Assembly (NCBI RefSeq): GCF_019320115.1
Contig: NC_089593.1
Location: 31,045,720 to 31,109,719, forward strand
Source of the DNA: Miscanthus floridulus
Lineage: Eukaryota; Streptophyta; Magnoliopsida; Poales; Poaceae
Direction: 5' to 3'
Length of the DNA stretch: 64,000 bases
Position numbers and translations under genes: made by a program
The notes under the pieces: model-generated
Database searches by the model: none
Seen by the model: only the letters and a program-made list of their open reading frames with translations
Told to the model about the DNA's origin: nothing
In this document: positions 34,535 through 47,500 of the stretch, piece after piece
Layout: every line of letters starts with the position of its first letter
How positions within the stretch are numbered: position 1 is the stretch's first letter

Positions 34535-34990
34535 TCATCCTATGGCATCACGGTTGTGGATGATGTCTCCAAGTGGGTATGAAGTGATGACCGTGACTTT
34601 GTGGTCGGTGAAGTAGTGTAGGAGCTTCCTGGTCGCCATTAGTACGGTGTATAGGAGTTTCTGCACCTGGGGGCAAAAGACCTTGGGGTCGGTAAGCACT
34701 TCTCCGACGAAGTATATGGGTCGCTGCACTTTGAGCTGGAGTCTCGGTTCCTCCCTCTCTACGACCAGGGTGGCACTCACCACGTGGTTACTTGCCACGA
34801 CGTAAAGGAGGAGGTGTTCTCCCCGCTCGGGAGCGATGAGGATTGGGGCTAACGTTAGGGACGTTTTGAGGCTTTCGAGAGCCTATTGGGCTTCCTTAGT
34901 CCAGATGAAGGCGTCTGTCCTTTTGAGGAGCTTGTAGAGCAGCATCCCCTATTCGCCGAGCCAGGAGATGAAGCGGCTTAGGGCAACCAG
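34535..34990 (-). pseudogene. B reverse-transcriptase-linked RNase H, degenerate
   Basis: The open part (34798-34535) has QRPIYFVGEVLTDPK and KLLYTVLMATRKLLHYF, standard connection/RNase-H sequence of Tat elements. The upstream part is broken by stops. Confidence 0.75.
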
Positions 34991-35164
34991 GCACCCGGTG
35001 ATCCTCTGCACACCCTTGGCATTGCGTATGGGGCCCATGTTGGAGATGGCCATGATCTTTTCAGGGTTGGCTTCGATGCCATGCTCGAATACGATGTATC
35101 CAAGTAGTTTCCCCTTTGGAACCCCAAAAACACACTTTTTGGGATTCAGCTTGATGTTGAACCT

Positions 35165-35810
35165 TCAGAGGTTTGCGAACGTCGTGGCCAAGTTTACGAT
35201 CAGGTCGCAAGCTTGAGCCATTTTGACTACTATGTCATCAACATAGACGGCAATTATTGGTCTCAGCCGCTCGACCTGATCAGGCTGGTCGAGCGGGTCA
35301 ATTTGGTCGGCGAAGCATTGCTGCATGCACCTTTGGTAGGTGGTGCCAGTGTTCTTCAAGGCGAAAGGCATGGTCACGTAGCAGTATGAACCATATGGGG
35401 TGATGAACAAGGTTGCGAGCTGATCGGACTCTTTCATCATGATCTAGAGATAGCCTGAGTAGGCATCCAGAAAGGAGAGGATTTCAAAACCCGAGGTAGA
35501 GTCAACTATCTGGTCTATGCGTGGTAATGGGAAATGATCTTTCGGTCACGCTTTGTTAAGTCCAGTATAATTGATGCACATTCTCCACTTCCTGGTCTTC
35601 TTTCTAACTAGGATGGGATTGGTGAGCCAGTCAGAATGGAAGACCTCCCTAATGAACCCGGTTGCCAGGAGTTTGGTGATTTCCTTGCCTATGGCCCTAT
35701 GCCTTTCATCATCAAAGCGACGCATGTGTTGTTTGGCGGGCTTAGAGCCTAGGGTAAGGCATAGTGCATGCTCGGCGACCTCTTGGGGTATCCCCGGCAT
35801 GTCAGACGGC
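35165..35810 (-). pseudogene. B reverse transcriptase
   Basis: Motifs in order: WRMCINYTGLNKACPKDHFP, then YGSYCYVTMPFALKNTGTTY and the catalytic YVDD (35234-35245), which is intact. A stop lies near 35441. A short Asp/Gln/Pro-rich insertion (DQIDPLDQPDQVERLRP) precedes YVDD. Confidence 0.88.
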
Positions 35811-36099
35811 TGCCATGTGAAGACATCACAATTGTCGCGTAGGAAGTCGACGAGCTCACATTCCTATTTGGCCAGGAGCTGGGTCCCAATCCGAACTATC
35901 TTGGTTGGGTTGGTGGGGTCGATTCCCATCATCTTGGTTTCTTTGAGCGGGTGGAAGGCCAACGAGGAAGTTGGTTGGTTACAGTCTGGGGCTACCGGGA
36001 TCGATGACTCCTCAAGCCATGGGAGTTCGGATGAGTTGACGACCGCAGTGGCGAGCTCATAGTGTTCGTGGTCGCACGTGAAGGTGTGCAAGAATGTGC

Positions 36100-36600
36100 T
36101 GCTCACACTGATGATGCCATTTGGTCCCGACATCTTCAGCTTGAGGTAGGTGTAGTTGGGGATTGCCATGAATCTCGCGTAGCATGATGGCCCCAAGATG
36201 GCGTGGTAGGACCCTGGAAAGTCCACCACCTCAAAGGTGAGGACCTCTGAGCAGAAGTTGACTCAGCTGCCGAACGTGACGGGCAGATCAATCTGCCCGA
36301 GCAGGTATGCCTATGCTCCCAGGATTACCCTGTGGAAGGGGGAGCCCGCCGAGCGGAGTTCTGATCGGGGGATGCACATGGCATCGAGGGTGTCGATGTA
36401 TAGGATGTTGAGGCCACTGCCGCCATCCATCAGCACCTTTGTAAGCCGCTTCTTGCGGACAATGGGGTCGATGACGAGCAGATAGCGTCCTAGTCTTGCG
36501 ACCTGGGAGGGATGGTTGCTCTGATCGTAGGTGATCGGAGACTCCGACCAGCTGAGGAAGGAGGGGATGGCTGACTTGACGGCGCATGCCTCTTGATAGC
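36100..36600 (-). pseudogene. B protease region
   Basis: The active-site block reads VLMDGGSGLNILY; the Asp-Gly-Gly-Ser part is at 36416-36427 (minus strand). This variant of the aspartic-protease motif is usual in Tat elements. Downstream, PGSYHAILGPSCYARFM is the second protease landmark, with its catalytic context changed. Confidence 0.7.
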
Positions 36601-36649
36601 AAACCTTATGCTATCGCTTGGTCCAGACGGTGTTGGATCTGCCAAAGAT

Positions 36650-37600
36650 CATGATACATTCATTAGTGTCGAGGAAGTCATCCGCGTCTTTACCTGCCGT
36701 ACCTCCCTTCTTGGGTGCTGCCTTTTTGCCGTCTCCCTCCTTTGGCCCACTGGCCTATTGGAGGAAACGTTTGAGGAGCTCACACTCCTTGTAGAGGTGT
36801 TTGACAAGGTAGGTGTGGTTGGGGCATGGACCATCCATGAGTTTGTTGAAGTGGTCAGGCAGTCCCTGATGGGGCTGCTTGATTGTGCGATTAGTCGCGG
36901 CGGCCAGCGGGGCGCTGTCCGACCGACGTCGATCCTTTTTATTTTTCTTGCCCCTCTGCGTGGAGGGGCCCTCGTTCGGGTCCGTGCATTTGGCTTTGAC
37001 CTTGTCCCGGCCTCCGCTCAAGACCGCTCCGACCACCTCCTCGTTGGAGGCGTGGTTGGTGGCTATGTCAAGCAGGTCGCGGGTGGTACGGGGTTTCAAG
37101 CAGCCAAGCTTGTGGATAAAGGACTCGCAGTTTGTCCCGGAGTGGAATGCACTGATGACGTCTATGTCGACAACATCAGGGAGGGAGTTGCATCATTGGG
37201 AAAACCTACAGATGTAATCCTGCAGGGACTCGCTGGGCTCTTGCTGACAACTCTTGAGGTCCCAGGAGTTCCCCGGTCGGACGTACGTCCCCTAGAAATT
37301 CCCAACGAAGACCCTCTTGAGGTCCGCCCAGTCGCAGATGTTGTCGTGTGGAAGGAATTTGAGCCATGCCTAAACATGTTCCCCCACACAAATGGGAAGA
37401 TATTGAATGATGAAGAAGTCATCATCCACTCCTCCGGCCTGATAGGCGAGCCGGAAGTCTTCGAGCCAAATGTCTAGGTTTGTCTCCCTAGTGTATTTGG
37501 TGATGTTGGTGGGCGACCGGAAATGTTGTAGGAACGGTGCTTTCTGGATGCGCCAGCTGAATGCCTGAGGCCCTAGGCCCTCGGGGCTAGGGCTCTGGTC
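36650..37600 (-). pseudogene. B gag, broken
   Basis: Gag core phrases are visible (NLDIWLEDFRLAYQAGG, WADLKRVFVGNF, ESLQDYICRFSQ), followed by TTRDLLDIATNHASNEE and a Lys/Arg-rich stretch (GKKNKKDRRRSDSA). Stops occur at about 37368 and at several later points. Confidence 0.8.
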
Positions 37601-37646
37601 GTCTGGCCGGTGACTGCGCCTGGGGCGCGTTTCACCGGTTCCCTCG

Positions 37647-37661
37647 ACGGTTTGGCACCAA
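37647..37661 (-). other. B primer-binding site
   Basis: The minus strand reads TTGGTGCCAAACCG within a few bases of the 5' LTR start at 37663. This is not the initiator-Met match used by the other elements here; the matching tRNA was not identified. Confidence 0.55.
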
Positions 37662-37662
37662 C

Positions 37663-38890
37663 TGTTGGTACAAAAAATGACCAACTAGTAAATATTTGTA
37701 GTTTTGCTGCACGTTGTGATCGAAGGTGGCCTAGCACTCAATGACACAGGATTTATACTAGTTCAGGCAACGTGCCCTACGTCTAGTGTGGGTCAGTCGG
37801 TGACTTTATTCCTAAGCCCAAGTGCTCGAAGTCTGTAGTGGGGTTACAAACGAGAGAGAGAGATGGGGTGTCCGGTCGGTCCGGTCGGAAGGGCCGAGAT
37901 CGATAGTAGCTATGCTATGAACGAAGTGTCCGAGCATGTGCTTGAGGGGTTGTCAGCTATCGATCTAATAAGTCTGAACTTGAAGAGGTCGACTTGGGTT
38001 AACTGCCTGTGTTTGGAGGGAGCACATCCCCTTTTATAGAAGAAGGGGATGGCTTTACAAGTGAGAGGGAGAGAGAGTATGGACATTTCTAATCCTTGTC
38101 GCCCACGCCGACAGGGACAAGATAATGGTGGGCGCCCGCAATACTGTTGATGTCATTGCAGAATGTCAGGTTGAGCTGCTTTCTTCAAGACTGGAGGACG
38201 TCGATACCTGTAAAAATGCTATCTCACCGACTGGAGGCATGGCTTTACCACATTCACCTGGTACGGTGAATTTTGGTGCCCACAATACTATTGATGCCCA
38301 GAGGTACATGGGGGGTCTTACCGTACGGGTGTTTTGACCGGCGCCTACAATACTATAGAAGTAAACGTGGGCGCCTACAATACTATTTGTGGCAAGGTGG
38401 TTTGTAAAGTACTATTTCATAGGGTATGGTCCCTGGTGCCGTGGTTTGACTTGTAAGCCCCGTCTTGCCTTCCTTCGTACGCATTCTGGTTCTTTCCGAG
38501 TGGGTGTCCTCAGTCGGATGGCCCCAGTCGGTTCTGGCACGCCAGTTGGAGAATAGCGATGGACAGGGTTTTCGATGAACCCCGGTCAGAGACACAGGGT
38601 CGGAGTCGGAGGTGGTCCTCGAGTCAGGCTTTCTGAGTGGAGGCCGTGCAAAGGCAGCCGGGGCCTGATGCTAGCGCTTCGATCGGAGAGGTTGTTCGGA
38701 GTCGACCTGATCCTGAGCTAGTGCTCCGATCGGTAAGATGGGCCGAAGGCTGCCAGGGCCTGAAGCGAGTGCTCTGGTCTATTGAATTTAGACTCCTAGG
38801 CTGGTCCAGAAGAGAAAAAGGCCGTCGTCCTAGGCCGAGCCCTGGCATGGAAGCCGGTCCCCGAGGGACCCCGGGTTTATGAACCCGACA
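37663..38890 (-). repeat. B right (5') LTR
   Basis: 1228 bp, 'tgttggtaca' to 'cccgaca'. A minus-strand TATA box lies at 38031-38039, corresponding to that of the left LTR. Confidence 0.92.
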
Positions 38891-39939
38891 AATCTAATCT
38901 AAAGAAACTACATTTTCAAAAGAAGAAAACGTATTCCAGAGTTGCACATTGGACTATAGGTTCTAATATAGAAAAGTGCAGGGGCTCTTTAGAAAAATTG
39001 CAAGGCTAATTGGAATGATGAGATCTGGACCATTAGATCTAATTTGGATAGCTCGGATTAAATCAAAGGGGGAGAGAGAGCACTGTCGCTGGGGAAGGAA
39101 GCCGAAGGCGGCGGTGGCCATGAACGGTGGCAAGAAGTTCTCTGATGGAGCTAGATTGGGGCCTATGGACCACCACAAAGCAAAGAGAGGGCACAGGGAG
39201 AAAGGGGAGATGACGGCGTACTCACCTAGATGGAATACCAAGGCGGGGGACCGACAACGACGCGCGGCGGCTGCATAGAATCAATAGTGGCAGCGGAGCT
39301 TAGGGTTGCGGCTTTGCTGCGGCTCAGAGTGAGGGCGGCACTGGCTCTAGGATTAGATAGGAGTGCGGCGTAGCTTGGGGCAGCTATTTATGAGTGGGGT
39401 GGTGTGGAGCGCACGCCAGCGAGCGTAGTGGAGGTAGACTCAGTGGCGGTGTCTGGCTTGGACAGAGTCTGACGTGGAGACAAGCTGGAGAAGAAGAAGG
39501 TGACTGACAGCTAGGGACCGACTAATAGCGGCACAAGGCGTAGGAGAGAGGAACGGCGCGGGTGACGCTCAGCCGGCCTATTGGGCTATTGTGGGAGAGA
39601 GGGAGCAGGCCGGGTGGGAAAACAGGCGACATGGGTAGCTAGGCCGAGCGGGAGCTAGGCCTGCGGGCTAGAATTCCAAGGGAGAGAGAAAAAAATCTTT
39701 CTTTTTTTCAATTTCATTTTCAAATCCGAATTCAAATTCTTTTGCAAATTTCGATCAAACCCACACATCACAAAATAATATGCAGCGGCATGTATGCACC
39801 AGCATGTAGATAAACCCTATAGTTGATTTTAATTAACAAAAAATTATTATTCCACTAGGTTTAAATGCTCACACCAATGCATAAATAAATCATTTTATCC
39901 TATTTTAAAATCATGCAAATTTTAGGGTGTTACACGAGC

Positions 39940-40622
39940 TTACAATATTTAGTCTATTTCATACAACGCAGAGTCTTAGAAATTATTTATTACAATACCA
40001 GAGTTTAGAGTGCGATAATTAAATAGCGAAATGTAATAATCATCTAGCGGAAATGATACACGGGTCCATCTGTGCCCACCAGAAGAATCTTCCACACAAG
40101 AGATAACTCCTCAAGCTGCATCTGCAATAGGGTAAAATAAACCCTGAGTACACAATGTACTCGCAAGACTTACCCGACTAGTGAGAATATTTTCCCGACT
40201 CTCAAGGATATGACAGGCAATATGGTTTGCTATTTTCTTTTGTTTGCCAAAAGCATTACTAATAGTGCATCCATAAGGTATAGTTTTATTAGCAGTCATG
40301 ATTACTTTATTAGCTAACCATTCTAGGTAAGCACCTGTTCTACCTTCAAGTAAGAGTTGAGAAATCAGAACCATTTTACCACCTTTCATCTTCTAGTTCT
40401 TACTACGGTGCTAGACCATAGCCAAGTCATACCGTCTCATAGAAACAGTGATTCATGAACCAATGTATCCTAGCTGGGTACCCCGAAACACATGCCCCGC
40501 TCATACCCTAGGCACAAACGAGGCCAACCCATTCCACTCCTGTCGAGGGGTCCAGGTCCTTGTCCATACTTGGACTCTAACCCCCACACTTGAGACCTAG
40601 TCTCAGTATGGTGCTTAGACCT
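39940..40622. repeat. Second solo LTR, middle part
   Basis: It lies between insertions G1 and C. It carries 'aataaaccctgagtac' and 'caagacttaccc' near 40130, the same phrases as the outermost element near 4708. Non-coding. Confidence 0.6.
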
Positions 40623-42423
40623 TGAAAGCTCTAGTTTGGTTTTGGATAATTGATGAAACCCTAAGTGCTAACCTAGTTTATCAAGATGATTATGAGATAG
40701 GTAGCACTACTCCAAGTGATGAAGCAATGACGAAGATCATAACAATGGTGATGGCATGGTGATGATCAAATGCTTGAACTTGGAAAAGAAGAAAGAGAAA
40801 AACAAAAGGCTCAAGGCAAAGGTATAAAATATAGGAGCCATTTTGTTTTTGTGATCAAGACACTTAGTGAGTGTGATCACATTTAGGATAGATAGCCGTA
40901 CTATTAAGAGGAGTGAAACTCGTACCGAAATGCGGTTATCAAAGTGCCACTAGATACTCTAACTCATTGCATATGCATTTAGGATCTAGTGGAGTGCTAA
41001 CACCCTTGAAAATGTTTGTCAAAATATGCTAACACATGTGCACAAGGTGAAACACTTGGTGGTTGGCACATTGGAGCAAGGGTGAAGAAGTTAGAAGTGA
41101 AAATGCGTTGGTCGCGAAGACGCTGGCGTCGGTCAACTGACCAGACGCTGGGTCTAAAAGCACCGGACGCTGGCAGCGTGTGTCCTGTCGAACTGGTCGG
41201 TCGGTACAATACCTAGGGTATTGCACCGGACACTGGTATGTGTCTGGTCGAGGTGGACTGGACGCGTCCGGTCAAAGAAATACACCTCGGGGAGCTTACT
41301 GGAATCGACCGGACGCTGGGGCTTCAACGTCCGATCAGTTTTGCTGGTGCGTCCGGTTAGCTTCGTAGCCGTTGACATCTGACGAACAGCGTTTATAGCT
41401 AGTGACACGTGATATAAATCTGTGGACCGGACACTGAGTCCAGGGTCCGGTCAATATGACCGGAGCATCCGGTCAGAGCGCGTTATGCATAGTGAAGGGG
41501 TATAACGGCTCTATTTGATGGGGGCTCTATTTATAGCCCCATGGCCGGCTGAAGCTCCAACTTTTGCACATTTTCATTGATATAGCAACCTTGTGAGCTT
41601 AGCCAAAGTCCTCCCACTCATCTCCATCATTGATCCATCATCATTGTGAGATTGGGAGATAATCCAAGTGCATTGCTTGAGTGATTGCATCTAGTGGCAC
41701 TTGGTATTTGTGTTGCGCTGCGGATTTCGCTTGTTTCTCTTAGTGGTTGCCACCACCTAGATAGTTGGAGCAGCGGTGGAGAATTGGCACGAGTTGGTGA
41801 TTGTTTGTGGCTACCTTCAGTGATTGTGAGGGGAGTTGTACCTTCCTCGGCGGAGTGCCGAAAGGTAACTCTAGTAAATTGCTCATGTGATTGAGTTACC
41901 TCACTTGTGGGTCGGTTCTTGCGGTGTCCTATCGTGTGGACGAGGTTTATGAAACACCTCTTAGCCGCTGAACCACCGAGTGTTGGTCGACACAACAGGG
42001 ACGTAGCGTGTTGGCAAGCACATGAACCTCGGGAGAAAATCGATTGTCTCTTGTCATTTACATTCTCCCATTGATTAGCTTGATCTTCATCTTGTGATTG
42101 GTTCATCCCCTACACGGCGGTATAATCACCCTACTTACTTGATTACATTCTTGCAAACTAGTTGATACAAGCTCTTTAGTGTAATTAGAATTGATAGCTT
42201 GCTTTATTTATTTACATTCATCTAGTTGAGCTCTTTAGAGTAGCAAGTTTGTGTGCCTAAGTAATCATTGCAACTAGAATTGTTGGATAGGTGGCTTGCA
42301 ACCCTTGTAGAGGTAGAGCAAGTTTGCATTATGCTATTTGTCATACTAATCAAATTGCTCTAGTTGATTTGTAGATTTTTAAATAGGCTATTCACCCCCC
42401 TCTAGCCATATTAGGACCTTTCA
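40623..42423 (+). repeat. C 5' LTR
   Basis: TGAAAGCTCT to CCTTTCA. It has a CCGGAC/GTCCGG motif cluster at about 41120-41480 and a TATA box at 41528. It has about 24 extra bases near 41150 relative to the 3' LTR. Confidence 0.95.
41528..41536 (+). promoter_or_regulatory. C LTR promoter TATA box
   Basis: TATTTATAG follows the CCGGAC-type cluster by about 50 bp; the equivalent in the 3' LTR is near 49792. It is the likely start region of the element's genomic RNA. Confidence 0.6.
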
Positions 42424-42425
42424 AG

Positions 42426-42438
42426 TGGTATCAGAGCC
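42426..42438 (+). other. C primer-binding site (initiator Met tRNA)
   Basis: TGGTATCAGAGCC lies two bases after the 5' LTR end, a perfect standard plant match. Confidence 0.95.
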
Positions 42439-42483
42439 ATGGTCACCGTTTGATTAAAGGCTTAACAACCTCGGTGTCAAATT

Positions 42484-44568
42484 ATGGCTCAAGTTGTGTT
42501 CAACCATGTGGGGGGCAAACCACCGTTCTTTGATGGCACATGCTATGGTTATTGGAAGAGAAAGATGAGGATGTATCTTGGTTCAATCAATGATCAAGTA
42601 TGGGAAGTGATCGAGAATGACTATGCTATCATTGATCCCGATGATCCAACAAATCAAGATAAGATCAACAAGCAATGCAATACAATGGCTCTCAACACCA
42701 TATACAATGCCATTGATTCCAAAGTGTTTGAGCAAATCAAGGATTGTGATAGAGAAAATGAGGTGTGGAAGAGATTGGAGGAAACATATGAGGGCACACC
42801 AGCGGTGAAGAGTGCCAAGTTATACATTCTTAAGGATAAGTTGACAAGTTTCAAGATGAAGGAAGATGAGAGCATTCTGGAGATGTTCCATCGATTGCAG
42901 GTCATTATCAATGACTTGAAGGTATTGGGAGAGAAGATCAAGGATGATGATGTCTCCCACCGATTCTTGATGTGCTTACCTCCAAGATTTGAGATGTTAA
43001 GATTGCTCATCATAAGAGGAGGATTGAAGGACATTACCCCCAACCAAGTACTAGGTGATGTCGTGACACAAGAGACATACCATGTGGAAAGGGAGGGGGA
43101 TGACAAGGAGGACAAGAAGGAAGAAGAGGACAACAAGAAAAGCATAGCATTCAAGGCTAGTTCATCATCATACAAAAACAAGGGCAAGTCCAAGAAAGAA
43201 TCAAGTGATGATGAAGATCTAAGTGATATTGATGATGAGGCTATGGCTCTATTTGTGCGCAAGATGGGAAAGTTCATGAAGAAGAAGGGCTATGGTGCAA
43301 GAAAGAGAAGAGATCACACCAAGAAGAAAGAGTATGTGAGAAGATGCTACAATTGCAAGAGCCCCGATCATGTAGTAGCAAATTGTCCATACAATAGTGA
43401 CAATGATGAGGATGAGAAGAAGAAGCACAAGGAGGATAAGAAAGAAAAGAAGGAGAAGAAGGAAAAGAGAATGACCTTCCAAAAGAAGAAGAAGGGTGGA
43501 GGCTATGTAGTCACTTAGGATAGTGATGGCTCATCAGATAGTGATGACTCTAGTGATGATGGCAAGAAGTCTATCAAGAGAGCACTAGCAAGCATCGCCA
43601 TCAATGACAAGCCCTCCATCTTTGACACTCCATCAACATGCTTCATGGCAAAGCCTACCAAGGTAAAATATGATGAGAGTGATGATGATGAATGTGAAAG
43701 TGACTCTTGTAGGAATGATAATGATGATGATGAGGAGTACTCCAAAGAGGAGCTCTTGGACATGTGTGAGCAAGTGCACGCTTGCAATGAGATGAAGAGA
43801 AAGGAGTGCAAAGAATTGTGCAAGAAATTAAAATCTCTTGAGCAATCCTTTGATGAGCTAAATGCCACTCATGAGAGGCTAATGGAAGCCCATGAGAAGC
43901 TTGGCAAAACTCACTCTAAGCTTGAAAAAGCTCACTCCTCTCTCATTAAGCAAGTCAAGAAGGAGGAGGCCAAGAAGGAGAAAGTGATAATTACATGTGA
44001 TGTGGGACTAACATGTGATATTATTGATGATTCTTTTATGCCCACTATAGTTGCTCCCACTAACTCTTCTTGTAGCACTACCACTTCTACTCCACCTAAT
44101 AATGATACATCACTAATGGTGGAAAATGAGAACCTCAAGAAGGAGGTAAATGAGCTCACTCATGCCTTAGGCAATGCCTATGGTGGAGATGCCCGCTTGC
44201 TAAAGTGCTTGGGTAGCCAAAGGTTTTCTCTCAACAAAAAGGGATTAGGCTATACCCCTAAGAAAGGCAAGGTGGCCTTTGTCACTCACAAAGCTAGCTT
44301 TGTGAAGGGCAATGGTCGGTTTTGCAATAGATGCAAGCAAGTTGGGCATATAGAGCAAAATTGCAAGACTAACAAGAACAAGCTACCTAATGTATCCTCA
44401 ATCAAATTTGATTCTTGTTACATGCTTTATAAGGGTGCCAATGGTGTGAAGGCTAAGTTCATTGGTACACCAATTGTGGGCCCAAAGAAGAAGGCCATTT
44501 GGGTACCAAAGACCTTGATGACTAACCTACAAGGACCCAAGCAAGTTTGGGTACCTAAAAAGAATTGA
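42484..44568 (+). pseudogene. C gag, two zinc knuckles, one stop
   Basis: The frame runs from ATG 42484 to TGA 44566 in one phase, about 694 codons, with a single TAG at 43516. Copia Gag core (FDGTCYGYWKRKMRMYL, WKRLEETYEGTPAVKSAK, FKMKEDESILEMFHRLQ) is followed by the first knuckle CYNCKSPDHVVANC (43346-43387), a Lys-rich stretch, an acidic region, a long coiled coil (ESLRE-like heptads around LEKAHSKLEK-type repeats at 43850-43960) and the second knuckle CNRCKQVGHIEQNC (44322-44363). It is the best preserved gag in the window and the usual size for the SIRE lineage. Confidence 0.9.
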
Positions 44569-44581
44569 TCTTCTTTTGTAG

Positions 44582-47500
44582 GTAAATTATAAAGCCGGAG
44601 GAAGGCATTGGGTGCTTGATAGTGGGTGCACACAACACATGACCGGTGATTCAAGAATGTTCAATTCAATCAATGAAAGCAAGAGCAATGGGATTGATAG
44701 TATCACATTTGGTGACAATGGCAATGGCAAGGTCAAAGGGCTTGGTAAGATTGCAATATCCAATGACTTGAGCATTTCCAATGTGCTACTAGTAGAGAGC
44801 TTGAACTTTAACTTATTGTCGGTAGCTCAATTGTGTGATCTTGGATTCAAGTGCATATTTGGTGTGGATGATGTAGAGATCATAAGTGTAGATGGCTCTA
44901 ACTTGATATTCAAAGGATTTAGATATGAGAATCTATACTTAGTTGATTTCAATGCTAGAGAAGCTCAATTGTCAACATGTTTGATCACTAAGTCTAGCAT
45001 GGGTTGGTTATGGCATAGAAGGCTTGGTCATGTTGGAATGAAACAATTGAATAAATTGATTAAGCATGACTTAGTTAGAGGCTTAAAAGATGTCACATTT
45101 GAGAAGGATAAGCTATGTAGTGCATGTCAAGCCAGAAAGCAAGTTGGTAATACACATCCTAAGAAGAGCATAATGAGCACATCTAAGGCATTTGAGTTGA
45201 TGCACATGGACTTGTTTGGACCAACCACATACACTAGCATTGGTGGAAACAAATATGGATTTGTGATTGTGGATGATTTCACTAGATACACATGGGTGTT
45301 CTTTCTTGTTGATAAGAGTGATGTGTTTACAGCATTCAAATCATTTGTCAAAGGCATTCACAATGAGTTTGAAACCACAATCAAGAAAGTTAGAAGTGAC
45401 AATGGTAGTGAATTCAAGAACACTAGAGTTGATGAGTTGTGTGATGAATTTGGAATTAGACATCAATTCTCGGCCAAGTATACTCCTCAATCAAATGGGC
45501 TAGTTGAAAGAAAGAATAGAACCTTGATTGATATGGCAAGATCAATGTTGAGTGAGTACAATGTGAGTCATTCATTTTGGGCTGAAGCAATCAACATGGC
45601 TTGCTACTATAGCAACCGACTCTATTGTCACCCCATGATGGAAAAGACACCTTATGAGCTATTGAATAGAAGAAAGCCCAACATAGCATACTTCTGGGTC
45701 TTTGGTTGTAAATGCTACATATTGAAGAAAGGCACTAGATTGAGCAAGTTTGAAAAGAAATGTGATGAAGGGTTCTTGCTTGGTTACTCCACTACTAGCA
45801 AGGCTTATAGAGTTTGGAATTTGGCTAGTGGTACTCTTGAGGAGGTTCATGATGTGGAGTTTGATGAAACAAATGGTTCCCAAGAGGAAGATGAGAATCT
45901 AGATGATGTAAAAGGCACTCAATTGGTCAATGCAATGAAGAACATGGACATTGGTGAGTTAAGGCCTAGAGAGGTGATTGACATTGAAGATGACAAGAAT
46001 CAAGTACTCTCTAACTCAAATGTGCAAGCTAGTGGTTCTCATGATCAAATCCAAGCAAGCACTAATGATGGCAATGTGCAAGATCAACAAATGGCTAGTT
46101 CATCATCTCAACCAAGTGATCAATCAAATACTAGCAATCAAGTGCAATTGCTTCAACCAACCAATGTTGCAAGAGATCATACATTAGACACTATCATTGG
46201 TGATATTTCAAGAGGTGTGCAAACAAGATCAAGATTGGCTTCATTTTGTGAGCATTTCTCATTTGTGTCATCCATTGAACCTAAAAAGATAGATGAAGCT
46301 TTGAGGGATGTTGATTGGATCAATGCTATGCATGAAGAGCTAAACAACTTCACAAGAAATCATGTATGGGATTTAGTTGAGAGGCCCAAGGGTCATAATG
46401 TGATTGGAACTAAGTGGGTCTTTTAGAACAAGCAAGATCAAGATGGGATAGTAATAAGGAACAAAGCAAGATTAGTGGCTCAAGGTTACACTCAAGTTGA
46501 AGGTCTTGACTTTAGAGAAACATATGCCCCGATTGCAAGATTGAAAGCAATTAGGATCTTGCTAGCTTATGCTTGTGCCCACAACATCAAGTTGTACCAA
46601 ATGGATGTGAAAAGTGCATTTCTCAATGGGTACATCAATGAGCTTGTGTATGTTGAGCAACCTCCCGGTTTTGAAGATGAAAAGAAACCCAACCATGTAT
46701 TCAAGTTGAGAAAGGCTTTGTATGGATTGAAACAAGCACCTAGAGCATGGTATGAGAGATTGAGGGACTTCCTACTCTCTAAGGGATTCAAGATGGGAAA
46801 GGTTGACACCACTCTCTTCACCAAGAAGCTTGGAAATGACTTGTTTGTAATGCAAATCTATGTTGATGATATCATTTTTGGATCAACAAATCAAGAATTT
46901 TGTGAGGAGTTTGGCAAGATGATGGCAAGTGAGTTTGAGATGTCTATGATTGGAGAACTTAGTTACTTCCTTGGTCTTCAAATCAAGCAAATGAAGAATG
47001 GCACATTTGTGAGTCAAGGCAAGTATATCAAGGACATGCTCAAGAAGTTTGAAATGGATGAGAGTAAAGCTATTAGTACACCAATGGGGACAAGTGGAAG
47101 CTTGGACAGTGATGCTAGTGAAAATATGGTGGATCAAAAGATGTATCGGTCTATGATTGGAAGTCTACACTATGTGACCGCATCAAGGCCGTATGTGATG
47201 TTTAGTGTATGCATGTGTGCTAGATTTCAAGCCTCACCAAGAGAAAGTCATTTGAAGGCAACTAAGAGAATATTGAGGTACTTGAAGCATACACAACATG
47301 TTGGATTATGGTATCCCAAAGGAGCAAGATTTGAGTTGATTGGATATTCGGATTCCGATTATGCGGGATGCAAAGTTGAGAGAAAGAGCACATAGGGCAC
47401 ATGTCAACTATTGGGAAGATCACTTGTATCTTGGTCACCAAAGAAGCAAAATAGTATAGCACTTTCAACCGCTGAAGCGGAGTATATTTTGGCCGGTAGT

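Larger units (their letters stand above)
28964..38890 (-). mobile_element. B: Ty3/gypsy Tat-lineage element
   Basis: The 9.9-kb element has LTRs running TGTCGG ... CCGACA and a perfect 'aatct' duplication (28959-28963 and 38891-38895) in the right LTR of G1. The minus-strand gene order is gag, protease, reverse transcriptase, RNase H, a second (archaeal-type) RNase H, then integrase. The extra RNase H is the hallmark of the Tat lineage (family knowledge). A long non-coding stretch lies between integrase and the 3' LTR. Catalytic residues are lost in both the second RNase H and integrase. Confidence 0.92.
5943..39934 (-). mobile_element. G1: Ty3/gypsy chromovirus (Tekay/Del-like), host of two further insertions
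   Basis: LTRs of 2388 bp (left) and about 2.74 kb net (right) are bounded by the perfect duplication 'cgagc' (5938-5942 and 39935-39939). The primer site next to the right LTR and the polypurine tract next to the left one show minus-strand orientation. The internal order is an acidic leader ORF, gag with one zinc knuckle, protease, reverse transcriptase, RNase H, integrase and chromodomain, the Ty3 chromovirus order. All genes are broken by stops and frameshifts. Net length without the A and B insertions is about 11.3 kb. The Tekay/Del assignment rests on the chromodomain, long LTRs and remembered sequence style. Confidence 0.9.
14507..39934 (-). repeat. G1 right (5') LTR, split by insertions A and B
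   Basis: Own sequence: 14507-15663, 28420-28958 and 38891-39934 (with one copy of each target duplication). It joins without gaps to the order of the left LTR once A and B are removed. It runs from 'tgtcacacct' to 'gggtgttaca'. Minus-strand TATA-like sequence lies near 39383-39392. Confidence 0.88.

Noticed and set aside
36593..37477. A 294-codon open frame on the plus strand
   Set aside because: It is antisense to the gag and spacer region of element B, which has recognisable protein on the minus strand; GC-rich antisense frames are expected.
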